Assembly (NCBI RefSeq): GCF_002252755.1
Contig: NZ_NHOY01000005.1
Span: 46,668 to 110,667 of the forward strand
Source: Halorubrum sp. Hd13
Lineage (GTDB): Archaea > Halobacteriota > Halobacteria > Halobacteriales > Haloferacaceae
Reading direction: 5' to 3'
DNA: 64,000 bases
Shown here: piece after piece, positions 9,642-18,523 of the stretch
Layout of the letters: every line of letters starts with the position of its first letter
Numbering within the stretch: the stretch's first letter is position 1
Program-made: the position numbers and the translations under genes
Notes under the pieces: generated by a model
What the model was told of the DNA's origin: nothing
Seen by the model: the letters and a program-made list of their open reading frames with translations, nothing else
The model's database searches: none

Positions 9642-9775
9642 TCCGCGGACAGGACCGCTCGAACGCGCTCCTCGATATCGCCCGCGTCCGGGATCACCTC
9701 GTCCTCCATCGGACGGGCGTACGGGATCGGGACGTCCGGGACGGCCACTCGCTCCACGGCGTCGGTCCGCCTTCG
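9638..9775 (-). pseudogene. C-terminal tail of a 2-oxoacid dehydrogenase E1-beta subunit
   Basis: The last 45 codons read ERVAVPDVPIPYARPMEDEV and then PDAGDIEERVRAVL, the typical E1-beta C-terminus (DVPIPYAxxMExxxxP). Upstream the frame turns into Arg-rich antisense of the neighbouring nuclease-like gene, so about 280 residues of E1-beta are missing. A deletion that joined this tail to the end of the 9793-10956 gene is the simplest explanation. Confidence 0.7.
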
Positions 9776-9792
9776 ATCGCGGCTCCGGACGC

Positions 9793-10956
9793 CTAGCCCG
9801 GGTCGGCGACGATCCACGGCTTCTCGTCGGGGTCGTACTCGGCGATCGCCCCGCTGTGACTGCGCGTTTCGGGCGCGAGCACGCCGACGTGTTTCAGCTG
9901 CTGGACGAAGTTGAACAGGACGTTGGTGCGGATCACGTCCCGCCAGACCGACGGGTCTCGATAGAGCCGAGCGGTCTTCCCCCGCTCGATCAGCTCTCGG
10001 GCGCGGGCGGCGCCCCGCGTCGTGCAGAACGCGCTCAGGAACACGTTCGGGTACTCGCGGACCAGCCGCTCGACGAGGTCGAGGAACTGCACGCGCGGCC
10101 CCTCCTTGCGGAGCGCGTCGAGCAGCAGCCCGAACTCGGGGTGTCTGGAGAAGGAGTTCCGGAGGAGCACCGCGAGCGGCGGGTGGACCTCGGCGACCGT
10201 GTCCCGGCCGACGTCCGCCTTCGTCAATCGGAGGTCGCCGAGGTCCTCGATCCCGTACCCGCGGAGCACCGTCGCGGCCAGCTCGCCCTGCGAGGTCAGC
10301 TCGTTCGGCGAGCCGAGCGCGAGGAGGCCGAGGGTCCGAGCGCTCGCAGCGGTCTCGTCGCCGGCGCCGAACCCGTACTCGTCGGCGATGACGTCGACGA
10401 GTTCGTCGCGCGCGAGCGGGCCGTACCGATCGAGGGCGACGACCGGCGCGAGGTAGTTCAGCGGTTGCGCGAGGCTCAGGGTCGTGACGTCGCCGCCGAA
10501 CGCGTCGCTCCGAAGCCTGACGGACAGCTGCCCCTCGATGTCGGCGACCTCCTCGGCCGACTCCGCGCTCGGCGGGTCGCTCCACGAGGTCGCCCCGTCG
10601 GCGTCGACGCCGATGACGCCGACCCCCTTCGACCGGAGCAGGTTCGCGTGCGGCGCGACGGCCTCGCCGTCGCCCGCGAGGTACGAGACGTGCGCGCCCT
10701 GCTGGTACGTCATCGCCTGCCCGATGCCGCGGAGGAGGTTCGTCGACCCCTTCACCTCGATCGCGAACACGCGGTCCGCGTCGGTGAAGCCGAGCACGTC
10801 CGGGTACCGCCCCCGGATCGCGATCTCGTGGCGGCGACAGCGGTCGAGCACGTCGGCGTACGTCTCGCTGTGGGCGTCCGGGACGTGCACCAGCGGCTCG
10901 TAGTTCCGCTCGTCGAGCGCGGTCACGACGCGGTCGAACACCGCCGCCTCGTCCAT
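9793..10956 (-). CDS. PD-(D/E)XK nuclease-fold protein, uncharacterised
   Basis: A 387-residue protein. The start at 10956 is chosen because a TATA-like box sits 28 nt upstream and the longer frame is Arg/Ser-rich noise. The N-terminal 110 residues contain YPDVLGF, then FAIEVKGS about 14 residues on, a good match to the PD...(D/E)xK core of restriction-endonuclease-like nucleases, followed by a helix with QAMTYQQGAH. The remainder (about 150-387) is helical with winged-helix-like stretches and no named motif. Known PD-(D/E)XK proteins of this layout act in DNA cleavage, repair or defence, but no methylase or helicase partner is adjacent. It is monocistronic. Confidence 0.6.
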   Translation of the reverse strand: MDEAAVFDRVVTALDERNYEPLVHVPDAHSETYADVLDRCRRHEIAIRGRYPDVLGFTDADRVFAIEVKGSTNLLRGIGQAMTYQQGAHVSYLAGDGEAVAPHANLLRSKGVGVIGVDADGATSWSDPPSAESAEEVADIEGQLSVRLRSDAFGGDVTTLSLAQPLNYLAPVVALDRYGPLARDELVDVIADEYGFGAGDETAASARTLGLLALGSPNELTSQGELAATVLRGYGIEDLGDLRLTKADVGRDTVAEVHPPLAVLLRNSFSRHPEFGLLLDALRKEGPRVQFLDLVERLVREYPNVFLSAFCTTRGAARARELIERGKTARLYRDPSVWRDVIRTNVLFNFVQQLKHVGVLAPETRSHSGAIAEYDPDEKPWIVADPG

Positions 10957-10978
10957 ACGGGGCCGTGCGCCCCGCGGG

Positions 10979-10989
10979 CAATAAACGAT
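10979..10989 (-). promoter_or_regulatory. TATA-like box for the nuclease-fold gene
   Basis: The minus strand reads TCGTTTATT centred 28 nt before the ATG at 10956, the spacing of a leaderless haloarchaeal promoter. It supports the internal start. Confidence 0.55.
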
Positions 10990-11594
10990 TCTCCCGTTCG
11001 ATCGATGAGGTTCTCGACCTCGACGACGCGGTGGTGCCACAGCAGCGGATCGACAAATTACCAGATATACAGGTATAATATAATCCTTATATACAGCAGT
11101 TACGTGGATCGTCTCTGTTCGTTCCGTATCGGCGATCACATTGGCGTTTCGCGTCGACGGAGAAGCTGACCTCTCACGACGCCAGTTCTCGATATGCGCC
11201 GATAACGGCCCATATACGTCGGTCGAACGGGATTCGAATCCGACGACGGGCCGCTCGGGCGAGGGGACCGACGACCGAGGACTGAGCGGTGACGGTCGAA
11301 CGAGCCGTAGACGCGCCGATCGACGGTGACCGTTCGTCGACGAGTCGGCGTCAGAGACGGTTTCAGGCGTCTGATAACCCGATACCGCAAACGGAACGAA
11401 CGCCGACGTATCGACCGACTCCGAACGACTGACTCTCACGATCGAAATAACATCTATCCAGTATTTATCTATAACTATACGATTACTTATATAAATGTCG
11501 GCCCGGTCTCGGCTCGACCGCCGCCGTCGACGGAACGCATTGCCACCGCACCGCCGTCACAGCCGTCGCAGCCGTCGGAGGGGTCGCCGCCTCG
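10990..11594. other. Gene-free stretch with two AT-rich islands
   Basis: No convincing gene lies here. Two AT-rich islands stand out at about 11050-11105 and 11445-11495, both rich in TATA-like words. A 12-bp perfect palindrome GGATTCGAATCC is centred near 11236. The rest is Arg-coding noise in all frames. Confidence 0.5.
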
Positions 11595-12407
11595 TCACCG
11601 ATTCCGGCGGTAGTCGAGGTAGCTGTCGTCCTGCATCACCTGCGAGCGCCCGCCGTCGACGAGGAGGCTCTCGCCGGTGATGAAGTCCGCGTCGTCGCTC
11701 GCGAGGAACGCAGCGAGTCCGGCCACGTCGGCCGGTTTCCCGAGGCGACCGACCGGGTGGATGTCCTCCGTGTGCTCGTAGTCGTCGCCCAGTTCCTCCC
11801 GGGTCCGTTCGATCTCGATCCAGCCGGGGCTGATCGTGTTCACCGTGATCCCGTCTGGACCGAGCTCCAGCGCCAGCGCGCGGGTCATTCCGTTGATCCC
11901 GGCCTTGACCGCGTTGTACGGGAACAGCCCCGGCATCGTGAGGAACGCGTGGTTCGAGGAGGTGTTGAGGATCGTCCCGCCCGGGGGCATCCGCTCGGCC
12001 GCGTGCTTCGCGCACAGCCAGAACGACCGGAAGTCGGTCTCGACGACGAACTCCCAGTCGTCGATCGTCGCCTCGCGAGCGGTCGTCTCCGTCTGGACGC
12101 CAGCGTTGTTCACCAGCACGTCGATCCGCCCGTGCTCCGCGACGGCGTGGTCGACGAGCGCCTCGATCTCCGCCGGCTCGCGCATGTCGGCCCGGACGAA
12201 CGTCGCGTCGCCGCCCGCCGACTCGATCTCGTCGACGACGGCCTCGCCGCGGTCGGCGGAGCGCCCGGTCACCACGACCGCGGCGCCCTCGGCGGCGAAG
12301 CGACGGGCGACGCCCGCGCCGATCCCTCGGGTGGAGCCGGTGACGAGGGCGACGGTGTCCGCGTGTCTGTCCGCGACGGCGTTCTCGGTCGGATCGCTCG
12401 GTGACAT
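11595..12407 (-). CDS. SDR-family NAD(P)-dependent oxidoreductase
   Basis: A 270-residue classical short-chain dehydrogenase. The cofactor motif TGSTRGIGAG, the NNAG motif, the catalytic Ser (ILNTSSNHAF) and YNAVK (YxxxK) are all present. The start at 12407 lies about 29 nt after a TATA-like sequence centred near 12436; an ATG at 12416 is the alternative. It follows the galactonate dehydratase gene on the same strand after a 78-nt gap with its own promoter, so a sugar or sugar-acid substrate such as galactose or glucose is likely, but the sequence does not fix it. FabG-like activity cannot be excluded. Confidence 0.85.
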   Translation of the reverse strand: MSPSDPTENAVADRHADTVALVTGSTRGIGAGVARRFAAEGAAVVVTGRSADRGEAVVDEIESAGGDATFVRADMREPAEIEALVDHAVAEHGRIDVLVNNAGVQTETTAREATIDDWEFVVETDFRSFWLCAKHAAERMPPGGTILNTSSNHAFLTMPGLFPYNAVKAGINGMTRALALELGPDGITVNTISPGWIEIERTREELGDDYEHTEDIHPVGRLGKPADVAGLAAFLASDDADFITGESLLVDGGRSQVMQDDSYLDYRRNR

Positions 12408-12430
12408 ACGTGTCATGGCGACGCCGCCGG

Positions 12431-12440
12431 TGAAATAATC
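12431..12440 (-). promoter_or_regulatory. TATA-like box for the SDR gene
   Basis: The minus strand reads GATTATTTCA about 20-29 nt before the two candidate start codons. It supports an independent promoter between dgoD and the SDR gene. Confidence 0.5.
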
Positions 12441-12485
12441 ACCGCCCGCGGGCCCCCGCGCCACTCGCCTATCCCCGCGCTCGCC

Positions 12486-13640
12486 TTACCACTCGGCGAC
12501 GCTCCCGTCGTCGTGTCGCCACACGGGGTTGTGCCAGTCCACGTCCCTCTCGGCCTGCTCGCGGACGTGCTCCTCGTCGATCTCGATCCCGAGCCCGGGG
12601 CCGTCGGGGATCCGCACGTACCCGTCCTCGTAGTCGAAGACGGACGGGTCCGCGAGGTAGTCGAGCACGTCGCTCGTCTCGTTGTAGTGGATGTCGAGGC
12701 TCTGCTCCTGGATGAAGGCGTTCGGCGAGCAGGCGTCCACCTGCAGGCAGGCGGCGAGCGCGATCGGGCCGAGCGGGCAGTGGGGGGCCATCGCCACGTC
12801 GTACGCCTCGGCCATCGCGGCGATCTTCCGCACCTCGGTGATCCCGCCCGCGTGCGAGAGGTCCGGCTGGATCACGTCGACGGCGCCGCTCTCGAACACC
12901 TCCTTGAAGTCCCACCGCGAGTACATGCGCTCGCCGGTCGCGATCGGCGTCGTCGTGTGCGCGGCGATCTGCGGGAGGGCGTCGTTGTGCCCCGACAGGA
13001 CGGGCTCCTCGACGAACATGGGGTCGTACGGCTCCAGCGCCGCCACGAGGCGCTTCGCCGTCGGCTTGGACACCCGCCCGTGGAAGTCGACGCCGATCCC
13101 GACCTCGTCGCCGACGGCCTCCCGGACCTCGCGCAGTCGCCGCGCGGCGGCGTCGACGGTCGCGGGGTCGTCGACCCGCTCCATCTCCTCGGTCGCGTTC
13201 ATCTTCAGCGCCGTGAACCCGGCCTCGACCTGTGCGCGGGCCTGCTCGGCCACGTCGGAGGGCCGATCGCCGCCGATCCACTGGTACACCCGAATGCGGT
13301 CGCGCGCCGCGCCGCCGAGCAGGTCGTGGACGGGGACGCCGAGTTGCTTCCCCTTGATGTCCCACAGCGCCTGGTCGACGCCGGCGATGGCGCTCATCAG
13401 CACCGGCCCGCCGCGGTAGAAGCCGCCGCGGTACATCGCCTGCCAGTGGTCCTCGATCCGACCGGCCTCCTCCCCGAGCAGGTAGCTCTCGAACAGCTCC
13501 TCGACGGCGGTCCGCACCGTCTTCGACCGCCCCTCGACGACCGGCTCTCCCCACCCGACCGTTCCGTCTGCGGTCTCGACGCGCAGGAAGAGCCACCGCG
13601 GCGGCACCTCGAACAGCTCGTAGTCGACGATTTCGCTCAT
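12486..13640 (-). CDS. dgoD: D-galactonate dehydratase
   Basis: A 384-residue enolase-superfamily enzyme of the mandelate racemase group that dehydrates D-galactonate to 2-keto-3-deoxygalactonate in the cytoplasm. It matches the bacterial DgoD pattern throughout: PPRWLFLRVET near the N-terminus, SAIAGVDQALWDIKGK, WIGGDRPSDV, VDFHGRVS (metal Asp and catalytic His), FVEEP (metal Glu), TGERMYSRWDF (metal Glu), PDLSHAGGITE, APHCPLGPIALAA (second catalytic His) and the ending NPVWRHDDGSVAEW. Length equals the bacterial enzyme. The start at 13640 aligns with the family start. It is divergent from an aldolase gene, and together they cover two steps of galactonate breakdown. The kinase for the intermediate is not in this window. 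Confidence 0.93.
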   Translation of the reverse strand: MSEIVDYELFEVPPRWLFLRVETADGTVGWGEPVVEGRSKTVRTAVEELFESYLLGEEAGRIEDHWQAMYRGGFYRGGPVLMSAIAGVDQALWDIKGKQLGVPVHDLLGGAARDRIRVYQWIGGDRPSDVAEQARAQVEAGFTALKMNATEEMERVDDPATVDAAARRLREVREAVGDEVGIGVDFHGRVSKPTAKRLVAALEPYDPMFVEEPVLSGHNDALPQIAAHTTTPIATGERMYSRWDFKEVFESGAVDVIQPDLSHAGGITEVRKIAAMAEAYDVAMAPHCPLGPIALAACLQVDACSPNAFIQEQSLDIHYNETSDVLDYLADPSVFDYEDGYVRIPDGPGLGIEIDEEHVREQAERDVDWHNPVWRHDDGSVAEW

Positions 13641-13761
13641 CTGATCGCCTGGGAGTACCCCACCGGCGCTGTTAGTCGTTTCGGGTGGATCGGCGGTCGC
13701 CGGGAGCGAGCGTTGCCTGCGAGCCGTCCCATTTATTAGGGTCGCCGTCGCGGATGCGGGT

Positions 13762-14403
13762 ATGCACTCACGACGAGCCGACCGGATCCGCGAGGGCGGG
13801 GTCGTCGCGATCCTCCGCGGCGTGGACCCGGACGCGGCGATCGACGTGGCGGACGCGGTCGTCGACGGCGGCGTCACGGCGCTCGAAGTGACCGCGGACA
13901 CGCCGGCCGTCACGGAGACGATCGGCGCGCTCGCCGACCGGTTCGACGACGTCCTCGTCGGCGCCGGGACGGTCCTCGACGCGGAGACCGCCCGGGCGGT
14001 CCAGCTCGCGGGCGCCCAGTTCCTCGTCACGCCGACGGTCGACGCCGGCGTGATCGAGACCGCGAACCGCTACGGGACGCCGGTCGCGACCGGCGCGTTC
14101 ACGCCGACGGAGGCCCTCCGCGCGTCCGAGGCCGGCGCCGACTTCGTGAAGGTGTTCCCGGCCGCGACCGGCGGACCCGAACACGTCGCGGCCCTCGGCG
14201 GCCCGCTCCCGCAGATCCCCCTGGTGCCCACCGGCGGGGTCGGCCCCGCGAACGCCGGCGACTACGTCGAGGCCGGCGCCGTCGCCGTCGGGGTCGGCAG
14301 CGCGATCGTCGACGACGACGCCGTCGCGAACGGGGAGTTCGAGCGCATCGCGGAGAACGCGCGCCGGACGGTCGACGCGGTCGCGGCGGCCAGAGAGCGG
14401 TAG
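13762..14403 (+). CDS. KDPG/KDPGal aldolase (2-dehydro-3-deoxy-phosphogluconate/galactonate aldolase)
   Basis: A 213-residue class I aldolase that splits 2-keto-3-deoxy-6-phospho-gluconate or -galactonate into pyruvate and glyceraldehyde-3-phosphate. Family marks are VVAILRG near the N-terminus, ALEVTADTP (catalytic Glu), VGAGTVLD, FLVTPTVD, the Schiff-base Lys in FVKVFPA, and PTGGVGPANA for phosphate binding. A TATA-like ATTTATTAG lies about 30 nt before the ATG. It is divergently transcribed from dgoD across 121 nt, which suggests the galactonate branch; the gluconate substrate is also possible. Confidence 0.9.
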   Translation: MHSRRADRIREGGVVAILRGVDPDAAIDVADAVVDGGVTALEVTADTPAVTETIGALADRFDDVLVGAGTVLDAETARAVQLAGAQFLVTPTVDAGVIETANRYGTPVATGAFTPTEALRASEAGADFVKVFPAATGGPEHVAALGGPLPQIPLVPTGGVGPANAGDYVEAGAVAVGVGSAIVDDDAVANGEFERIAENARRTVDAVAAARER

Positions 14404-14418
14404 TCGGCCGGTCGCGAG

Positions 14419-15042
14419 TCAGTCGCCGTCCGCCGCGGCGTCTCCGGTCTCGCAGCCGCAGCCGCCGCGCCGGATGAGCTCGCTGACAGGCGCGTCAGCC
14501 CCGCAGTGGGGACAGACGGCCCGCACGTCGACGAGGACATCGTAGTCGTCTCGGTCGAGCTCGTCGGCGTTCGCGAGCGACGAGATCGCCGACTCGCTGA
14601 CCGCCGAGAGCCGCCCCTGCAGCTTCTCGATCGTCTGGATCTTCCGTTCGACGCGGCCCTCATCGTCGGTCGGGAGGCTCGCTCCGCGGTCCTCGGTGAG
14701 GTACGTGTGGATCGCCTGGTGCGTGACGAAGTCCCCCGTCAGCTCGTCGACGTCCACGCCCTTGCGTTCGAGCCGCCGTCGCGCCCGAGTCACTTCCGAG
14801 CCGGTCCCGTCCTGCAGCGCCTCGTACGTGCTCGATATCTCGACGTCGAGCGACGGGTTGGCGGTCTCGCGGACCGCCGCCGTCAACACCGCCTCGTTGA
14901 ACTCGTCGGCGAGATCCCGCAGGCTCGTGCGCTCGCCCGTCTCGCCCGTCCACTCGGCCTCGAGCGTCGGCCCCATCTCGTCGAGGTCGTACGCCTCGAT
15001 CACTCGGCCGACCTTCGTGTTCGGTCCGTCCTCGCCGGTCAT
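14419..15042 (-). CDS. rdfA: Rod-determining factor RdfA
   Basis: A 207-residue haloarchaeal protein of the RdfA family, required for rod shape in Haloferax volcanii. Diagnostic segments are KVGRVIEAYDL at the N-terminus, RTSLRDLADEFN, a helical middle (residues about 60-160) and a C-terminal zinc-ribbon-like CPHCGA...GGCGC. In haloarchaea this gene commonly stands next to an SMC-related ATPase, as here, and the two are on the same strand with a 99-nt gap. The gene converges on the aldolase with a 15-nt gap. Family assignment is by recognised pattern. Confidence 0.85.
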   Translation of the reverse strand: MTGEDGPNTKVGRVIEAYDLDEMGPTLEAEWTGETGERTSLRDLADEFNEAVLTAAVRETANPSLDVEISSTYEALQDGTGSEVTRARRRLERKGVDVDELTGDFVTHQAIHTYLTEDRGASLPTDDEGRVERKIQTIEKLQGRLSAVSESAISSLANADELDRDDYDVLVDVRAVCPHCGADAPVSELIRRGGCGCETGDAAADGD

Positions 15043-15141
15043 ACCGATCGATCGAGGGGTAGCGTTACAAGGGTATCGGTGTCACGCCGCGTTCCGGCAC
15101 CGGACGGCGCCGGTTCCGAACCGATCAGTGGCGGTCCGGAG

Positions 15142-17109
15142 TCACTCGATCTGCTCGACGTACGCGTACTCGTCGGGGAGCGCGGCGGCGTCCTCGGGGA
15201 GCAGCGCGGCCACGAGGTAGTCGGCGTGGTCGCGGAAGTAGTCGACCACGCGGGCGATGCGGTCCGAGTCGATCGCCTCCAGCGAGTCGAGGATGATGAA
15301 CGGCACCGTCTCGTGGACGTCGTGAACCAGGTATCCCGCCAGGGCGAACACCAGTCCGGTCACCTCGCGCTCGCTCTCGGAGAGGTGGTCGACGGTGTCC
15401 TCGTACGCCGCGCCGTCGGGAGACGAGCGGACGATGTGGAGGTCGAACCGCGTCTGCGTGACCTTCTGCCGCCCCTCGCGCACGTCGGTCTCGCGGCGCT
15501 CGATCCAGATCCGGTCGAGGTTCTCGTACTCGAGGATGTCGAGGACGGTCGCCATGTGTTCGTTGAACTCCTCGACGGCGCTCTCCTCCAGCCGGTCGAC
15601 CCGCGTTCGCAGCTCCGTCAGCCGGTCCGCGACCGCCTCCCGCTCGGCTTCGAGATCCTCGCGGCGCTCGATCGCCTCCTCCCGCTCGTCGATCTGCGCT
15701 TCGATCTCCTCGATCTCGTCCTCTAGCCGCCCGATCCGGAGTTCGATCTCGTTGGCCTCGCGGTGGCGCTCCAGCGCCTCGTTGTGACCGTCCACGTCGA
15801 TCGACTCGGCCTCCGCCTCCAGCTCCTCGATATCCGACTCCTTCGACTCGATCCGCGATTCGAGGTCGGCGATTCGAGACTCCGTCGCCTCTATCTCCGA
15901 GTGGACCGTATCGAGCCGCTCCTCGGCGCGCTCGACCTCGCGTTCCGCCTCGCGCAGCGCGGACTGTCGGTCGGTGAGCTCCTGGATCTCCGAGCGCAGC
16001 GAGCTGCGCTCGTCGAGCCGCTCCGACCGCAGGTCCCGGAGGCGGTCGAGCGTCGTCTCGATCTGTTCGGTCTCGACCTCGGAGCCGCAAGTCCAACACG
16101 TCGTCCGGTCGTCGCCGGTCAGCGCGTCGGTCGGACTGTCGCCGGCCCGGGACGCCCCGTCGGCGTCGGCCGCGCCGTCGCCGCTCCGACCGACGTCGAT
16201 GGCGGGCGCCGACCCGTCGAGCATGTCCTCGTTGAAGTTGATGACGCTGCCGAGCTCGTTGATCGCGTCGTCGAGCGACCGCTGGCGGCGGCGCAGCTCG
16301 TCGACGCGTCCGGCGAGCTGATCGGGGCTCTCCTCCGGCTCCTGTGCCGACTCGATCGTCTGCCGGAGCTCGTCCCGCTCCGCCTTCAGCTCCGTCAGCG
16401 TCGACCGCTCGGTCTCGAGGTCGAACTCGAGGTCGTCGAGCTCCGAGCGAGCGTCGCGAACGCGCTGGAACGCCTCCTCGAGCTCCCGCTTCCGGGTGCG
16501 GCTCTCCTCGACGCCGGCGTCGAGGTCGTTCAGCTCCTCCCTGACCGCTTCGAGCTCCGCCTCGGCGTCGTCGAGGGCCGACCGCTTCTCCCGGAGCTCG
16601 GCCTCGAGCTCGGGGAGGTCCCGTTCGAGCCCGTCGAGTCGGTCGATCTCGGATTCGATCTCGGACCGCTCCTGTTTGCACTCCCGGATCTCGGCGTCGA
16701 TCGAGTCGGTGTCGATCGGGCGCATGATGATCTCCTGGAGGTCGTCGCCGCGCGCGACGGCCCGACGCGCCTCGTTGTTCTCTAACAGGAACGCGAACAG
16801 GTCCGCGAGCTCCGGGTCGTCGAGGTACGGGTCGCCGCCGAACGCGACCGAGTCGCCGCGTCTCGTCAGCGTCCGGGTGTACGTCTCGTCCCCGACTTCG
16901 AGGGTCACAGCGCCCTCGTCTGCGTCGCCCTTCAACGAGCTCCGACGACTCCCGAGCCCGGCCATCAGCGCCTGCAGGAAGGATGTCCGGTTCGTCGCGT
17001 TTCGCCCGGCCAACACCGAGACCCCCTCGGGGAGGGTCACGGACGCCTCGTCGATGCCGCCAACGTTTCGAACGTCGACGCGCACGACCGATTGAGAGGT
17101 CTGAACCAT
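15142..17109 (-). CDS. Archaea-specific SMC-related ATPase with zinc hook
   Basis: A 655-residue coiled-coil ATPase. The N-terminal head has a Walker A-like loop GRNATNRTSFLQAL in which the usual Lys is Arg; this is typical of the haloarchaeal Sph/SMC-related family. Long coiled coils occupy about residues 130-310 and 350-560 and flank a CxxC zinc hook, CWTCGSE at about residue 335. The C-terminal head has a signature-like SESEREVTGLVFALAGYL and Walker B FIILDSLEAID. The hook with short arms resembles Rad50 more than full SMC proteins. Its likely role is DNA- or chromosome-linked organisation connected with RdfA and cell shape. The start MVQTSQSV is the first ATG of the conserved frame. Confidence 0.88.
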   Translation of the reverse strand: MVQTSQSVVRVDVRNVGGIDEASVTLPEGVSVLAGRNATNRTSFLQALMAGLGSRRSSLKGDADEGAVTLEVGDETYTRTLTRRGDSVAFGGDPYLDDPELADLFAFLLENNEARRAVARGDDLQEIIMRPIDTDSIDAEIRECKQERSEIESEIDRLDGLERDLPELEAELREKRSALDDAEAELEAVREELNDLDAGVEESRTRKRELEEAFQRVRDARSELDDLEFDLETERSTLTELKAERDELRQTIESAQEPEESPDQLAGRVDELRRRQRSLDDAINELGSVINFNEDMLDGSAPAIDVGRSGDGAADADGASRAGDSPTDALTGDDRTTCWTCGSEVETEQIETTLDRLRDLRSERLDERSSLRSEIQELTDRQSALREAEREVERAEERLDTVHSEIEATESRIADLESRIESKESDIEELEAEAESIDVDGHNEALERHREANEIELRIGRLEDEIEEIEAQIDEREEAIERREDLEAEREAVADRLTELRTRVDRLEESAVEEFNEHMATVLDILEYENLDRIWIERRETDVREGRQKVTQTRFDLHIVRSSPDGAAYEDTVDHLSESEREVTGLVFALAGYLVHDVHETVPFIILDSLEAIDSDRIARVVDYFRDHADYLVAALLPEDAAALPDEYAYVEQIE

Positions 17110-17151
17110 CGGTTATCTTACTCAATCCTCTCACGGACTTAAATCTATCTT

Positions 17152-18501
17152 TCAATCGCCGCCGTCTCCGGTTTCGTGCGGCGTCGGCGCGACGAACCGG
17201 CCGTCGTCGAACTCGATCGGGCTCGGCTCCGCGAGGACCCGCAGGTCGTCGCGTTCGCGCGCCTCCTCGACGAGCGCCGGAGAGGCGTACAGCCGGCCGA
17301 GCCGCATCGTGTCCGTCGCCCGAAGCACGCGGGCGTCGTCGGGGCCGACGACGCCGACGGTCGACAGCGAGGCGACGAGGCCGGCGCGGTCCGTCTCGAC
17401 GACCGGCGGGAGTCGAACCCCCCGCGTCGTACTCGCGGTGATCGCGTTGATGAGGGTGGTCGAGCTGTCGAGTTCGGCGGCCAGGTCGCGGCCGACGAAG
17501 TCCGCGGAGCCCATCCCCATGGCGTTGCCGTGTGTCGTCTCCGTCAGGCCTCGCACGAAGATCCGCTTGACGTCCGGCAGCTCCGGCTCCGGCTCGTTGA
17601 TCGCGAACGGGCGGCGACCGATCACGTTCGTGTCCATCCCCTGTCCGCTGACGTCTTTACCCTGTCGATCGAGGACTAACACGTCGACGTCGTCGAACGG
17701 GATCGTCGGCAGGCGGTCGTACGCGAGCTCCAGCAGCTCCGCCTCGCGGTCGAGGAAGCCGGACGGGGGGACGCCCTCGATCACGGCGGTGTCGTCGAAC
17801 TGGTCCTCGACGATCGCGACGCCGCCCGCGACCGGGAGCTCGGCCAGCAGCTTCTCCGCGATCTCCGGGATCATGTTCCGGAAGCTCCAGTCGATCGCCC
17901 ACTCGTGTGCGGTCTTCGCCCCTCGCTGTTTCCCCATGCCGATGACGAGCATCTTCGAGAGGCCGCTCTCGACGGGGCCGTCGTAGTCGGTGTGGGGCTT
18001 CACCCGGTTGACCGGGACGATCGCGTCGGCGCCGGCGGCGTGCGCGTCCGCGTACACGGGAACGCCCCGGTCCGGCGTCTCGCCGACGCGGGCGACCTCC
18101 ATGCTCGACCGGATCTCGCAGCCGATCGCCGCAGGGGTCACGCCGAGGGATTCGAGCATCTCCCGCTGTCCCTCCGCGGTCGCCCCGCCGTGGCTCCCCA
18201 TCGCCGGGAACACGAAGGGGTCGTAGCCGGCGTCCTCGATCGCGCCGACGACGCCGCTCACGATCGACGGGAGGTTCGCTATCCCGCGGCTGCCGGCGCC
18301 GACGGCGACCTCGCCGCCCTCGGGAACCCCGGCGAACTCCAGCGACGCCACCGTCTCGGCGGCCGCGGCCTCGACGCGATCGCTCGGGATCGGATCGGTG
18401 TCCCAGTCGCGCTCGACGAGCCCCAGATCCGGGAGCGGTCGGTCGCCGCACGCGTCGAGCACGGTCGCCTCGGGCACGACGAGGTCGTCGAGTGAGTCCA
18501 T
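17152..18501 (-). CDS. LarA-like (lactate racemase N-terminal domain) protein
   Basis: A 449-residue protein with the fold marks of the LarA/DUF2088 family: VAVGAGSRGIAN, PAMGSHGGATAEGQ, ADAIVPVNRVKPHTDYDG, and SGLSKMLVIGMGK. LarA enzymes racemise 2-hydroxy acids with a nickel-pincer cofactor, but this branch is divergent and its substrate is unknown. The start at 18501 is chosen because a TATA-like box lies 27 nt upstream. It is divergent from an IclR regulator, and a palindrome shared with other IclR genes lies between them. The neighbourhood of 2-hydroxyacid enzymes fits epimerisation of a hydroxy acid. Confidence 0.75.
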   Translation of the reverse strand: MDSLDDLVVPEATVLDACGDRPLPDLGLVERDWDTDPIPSDRVEAAAAETVASLEFAGVPEGGEVAVGAGSRGIANLPSIVSGVVGAIEDAGYDPFVFPAMGSHGGATAEGQREMLESLGVTPAAIGCEIRSSMEVARVGETPDRGVPVYADAHAAGADAIVPVNRVKPHTDYDGPVESGLSKMLVIGMGKQRGAKTAHEWAIDWSFRNMIPEIAEKLLAELPVAGGVAIVEDQFDDTAVIEGVPPSGFLDREAELLELAYDRLPTIPFDDVDVLVLDRQGKDVSGQGMDTNVIGRRPFAINEPEPELPDVKRIFVRGLTETTHGNAMGMGSADFVGRDLAAELDSSTTLINAITASTTRGVRLPPVVETDRAGLVASLSTVGVVGPDDARVLRATDTMRLGRLYASPALVEEARERDDLRVLAEPSPIEFDDGRFVAPTPHETGDGGD

Positions 18502-18523
18502 GCGAACGACTCCCGCTCGACCG

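Noticed and set aside
11227..11245. tRNA-like T-arm GGATTCGAATCC
   Set aside because: It is a short palindrome; no anticodon or acceptor arm can be folded around it.
15125..17155. A second long minus-strand frame over the SMC-like gene
   Set aside because: It is Arg/Pro-rich out-of-frame noise; the other frame has Walker, hook and coiled-coil marks.
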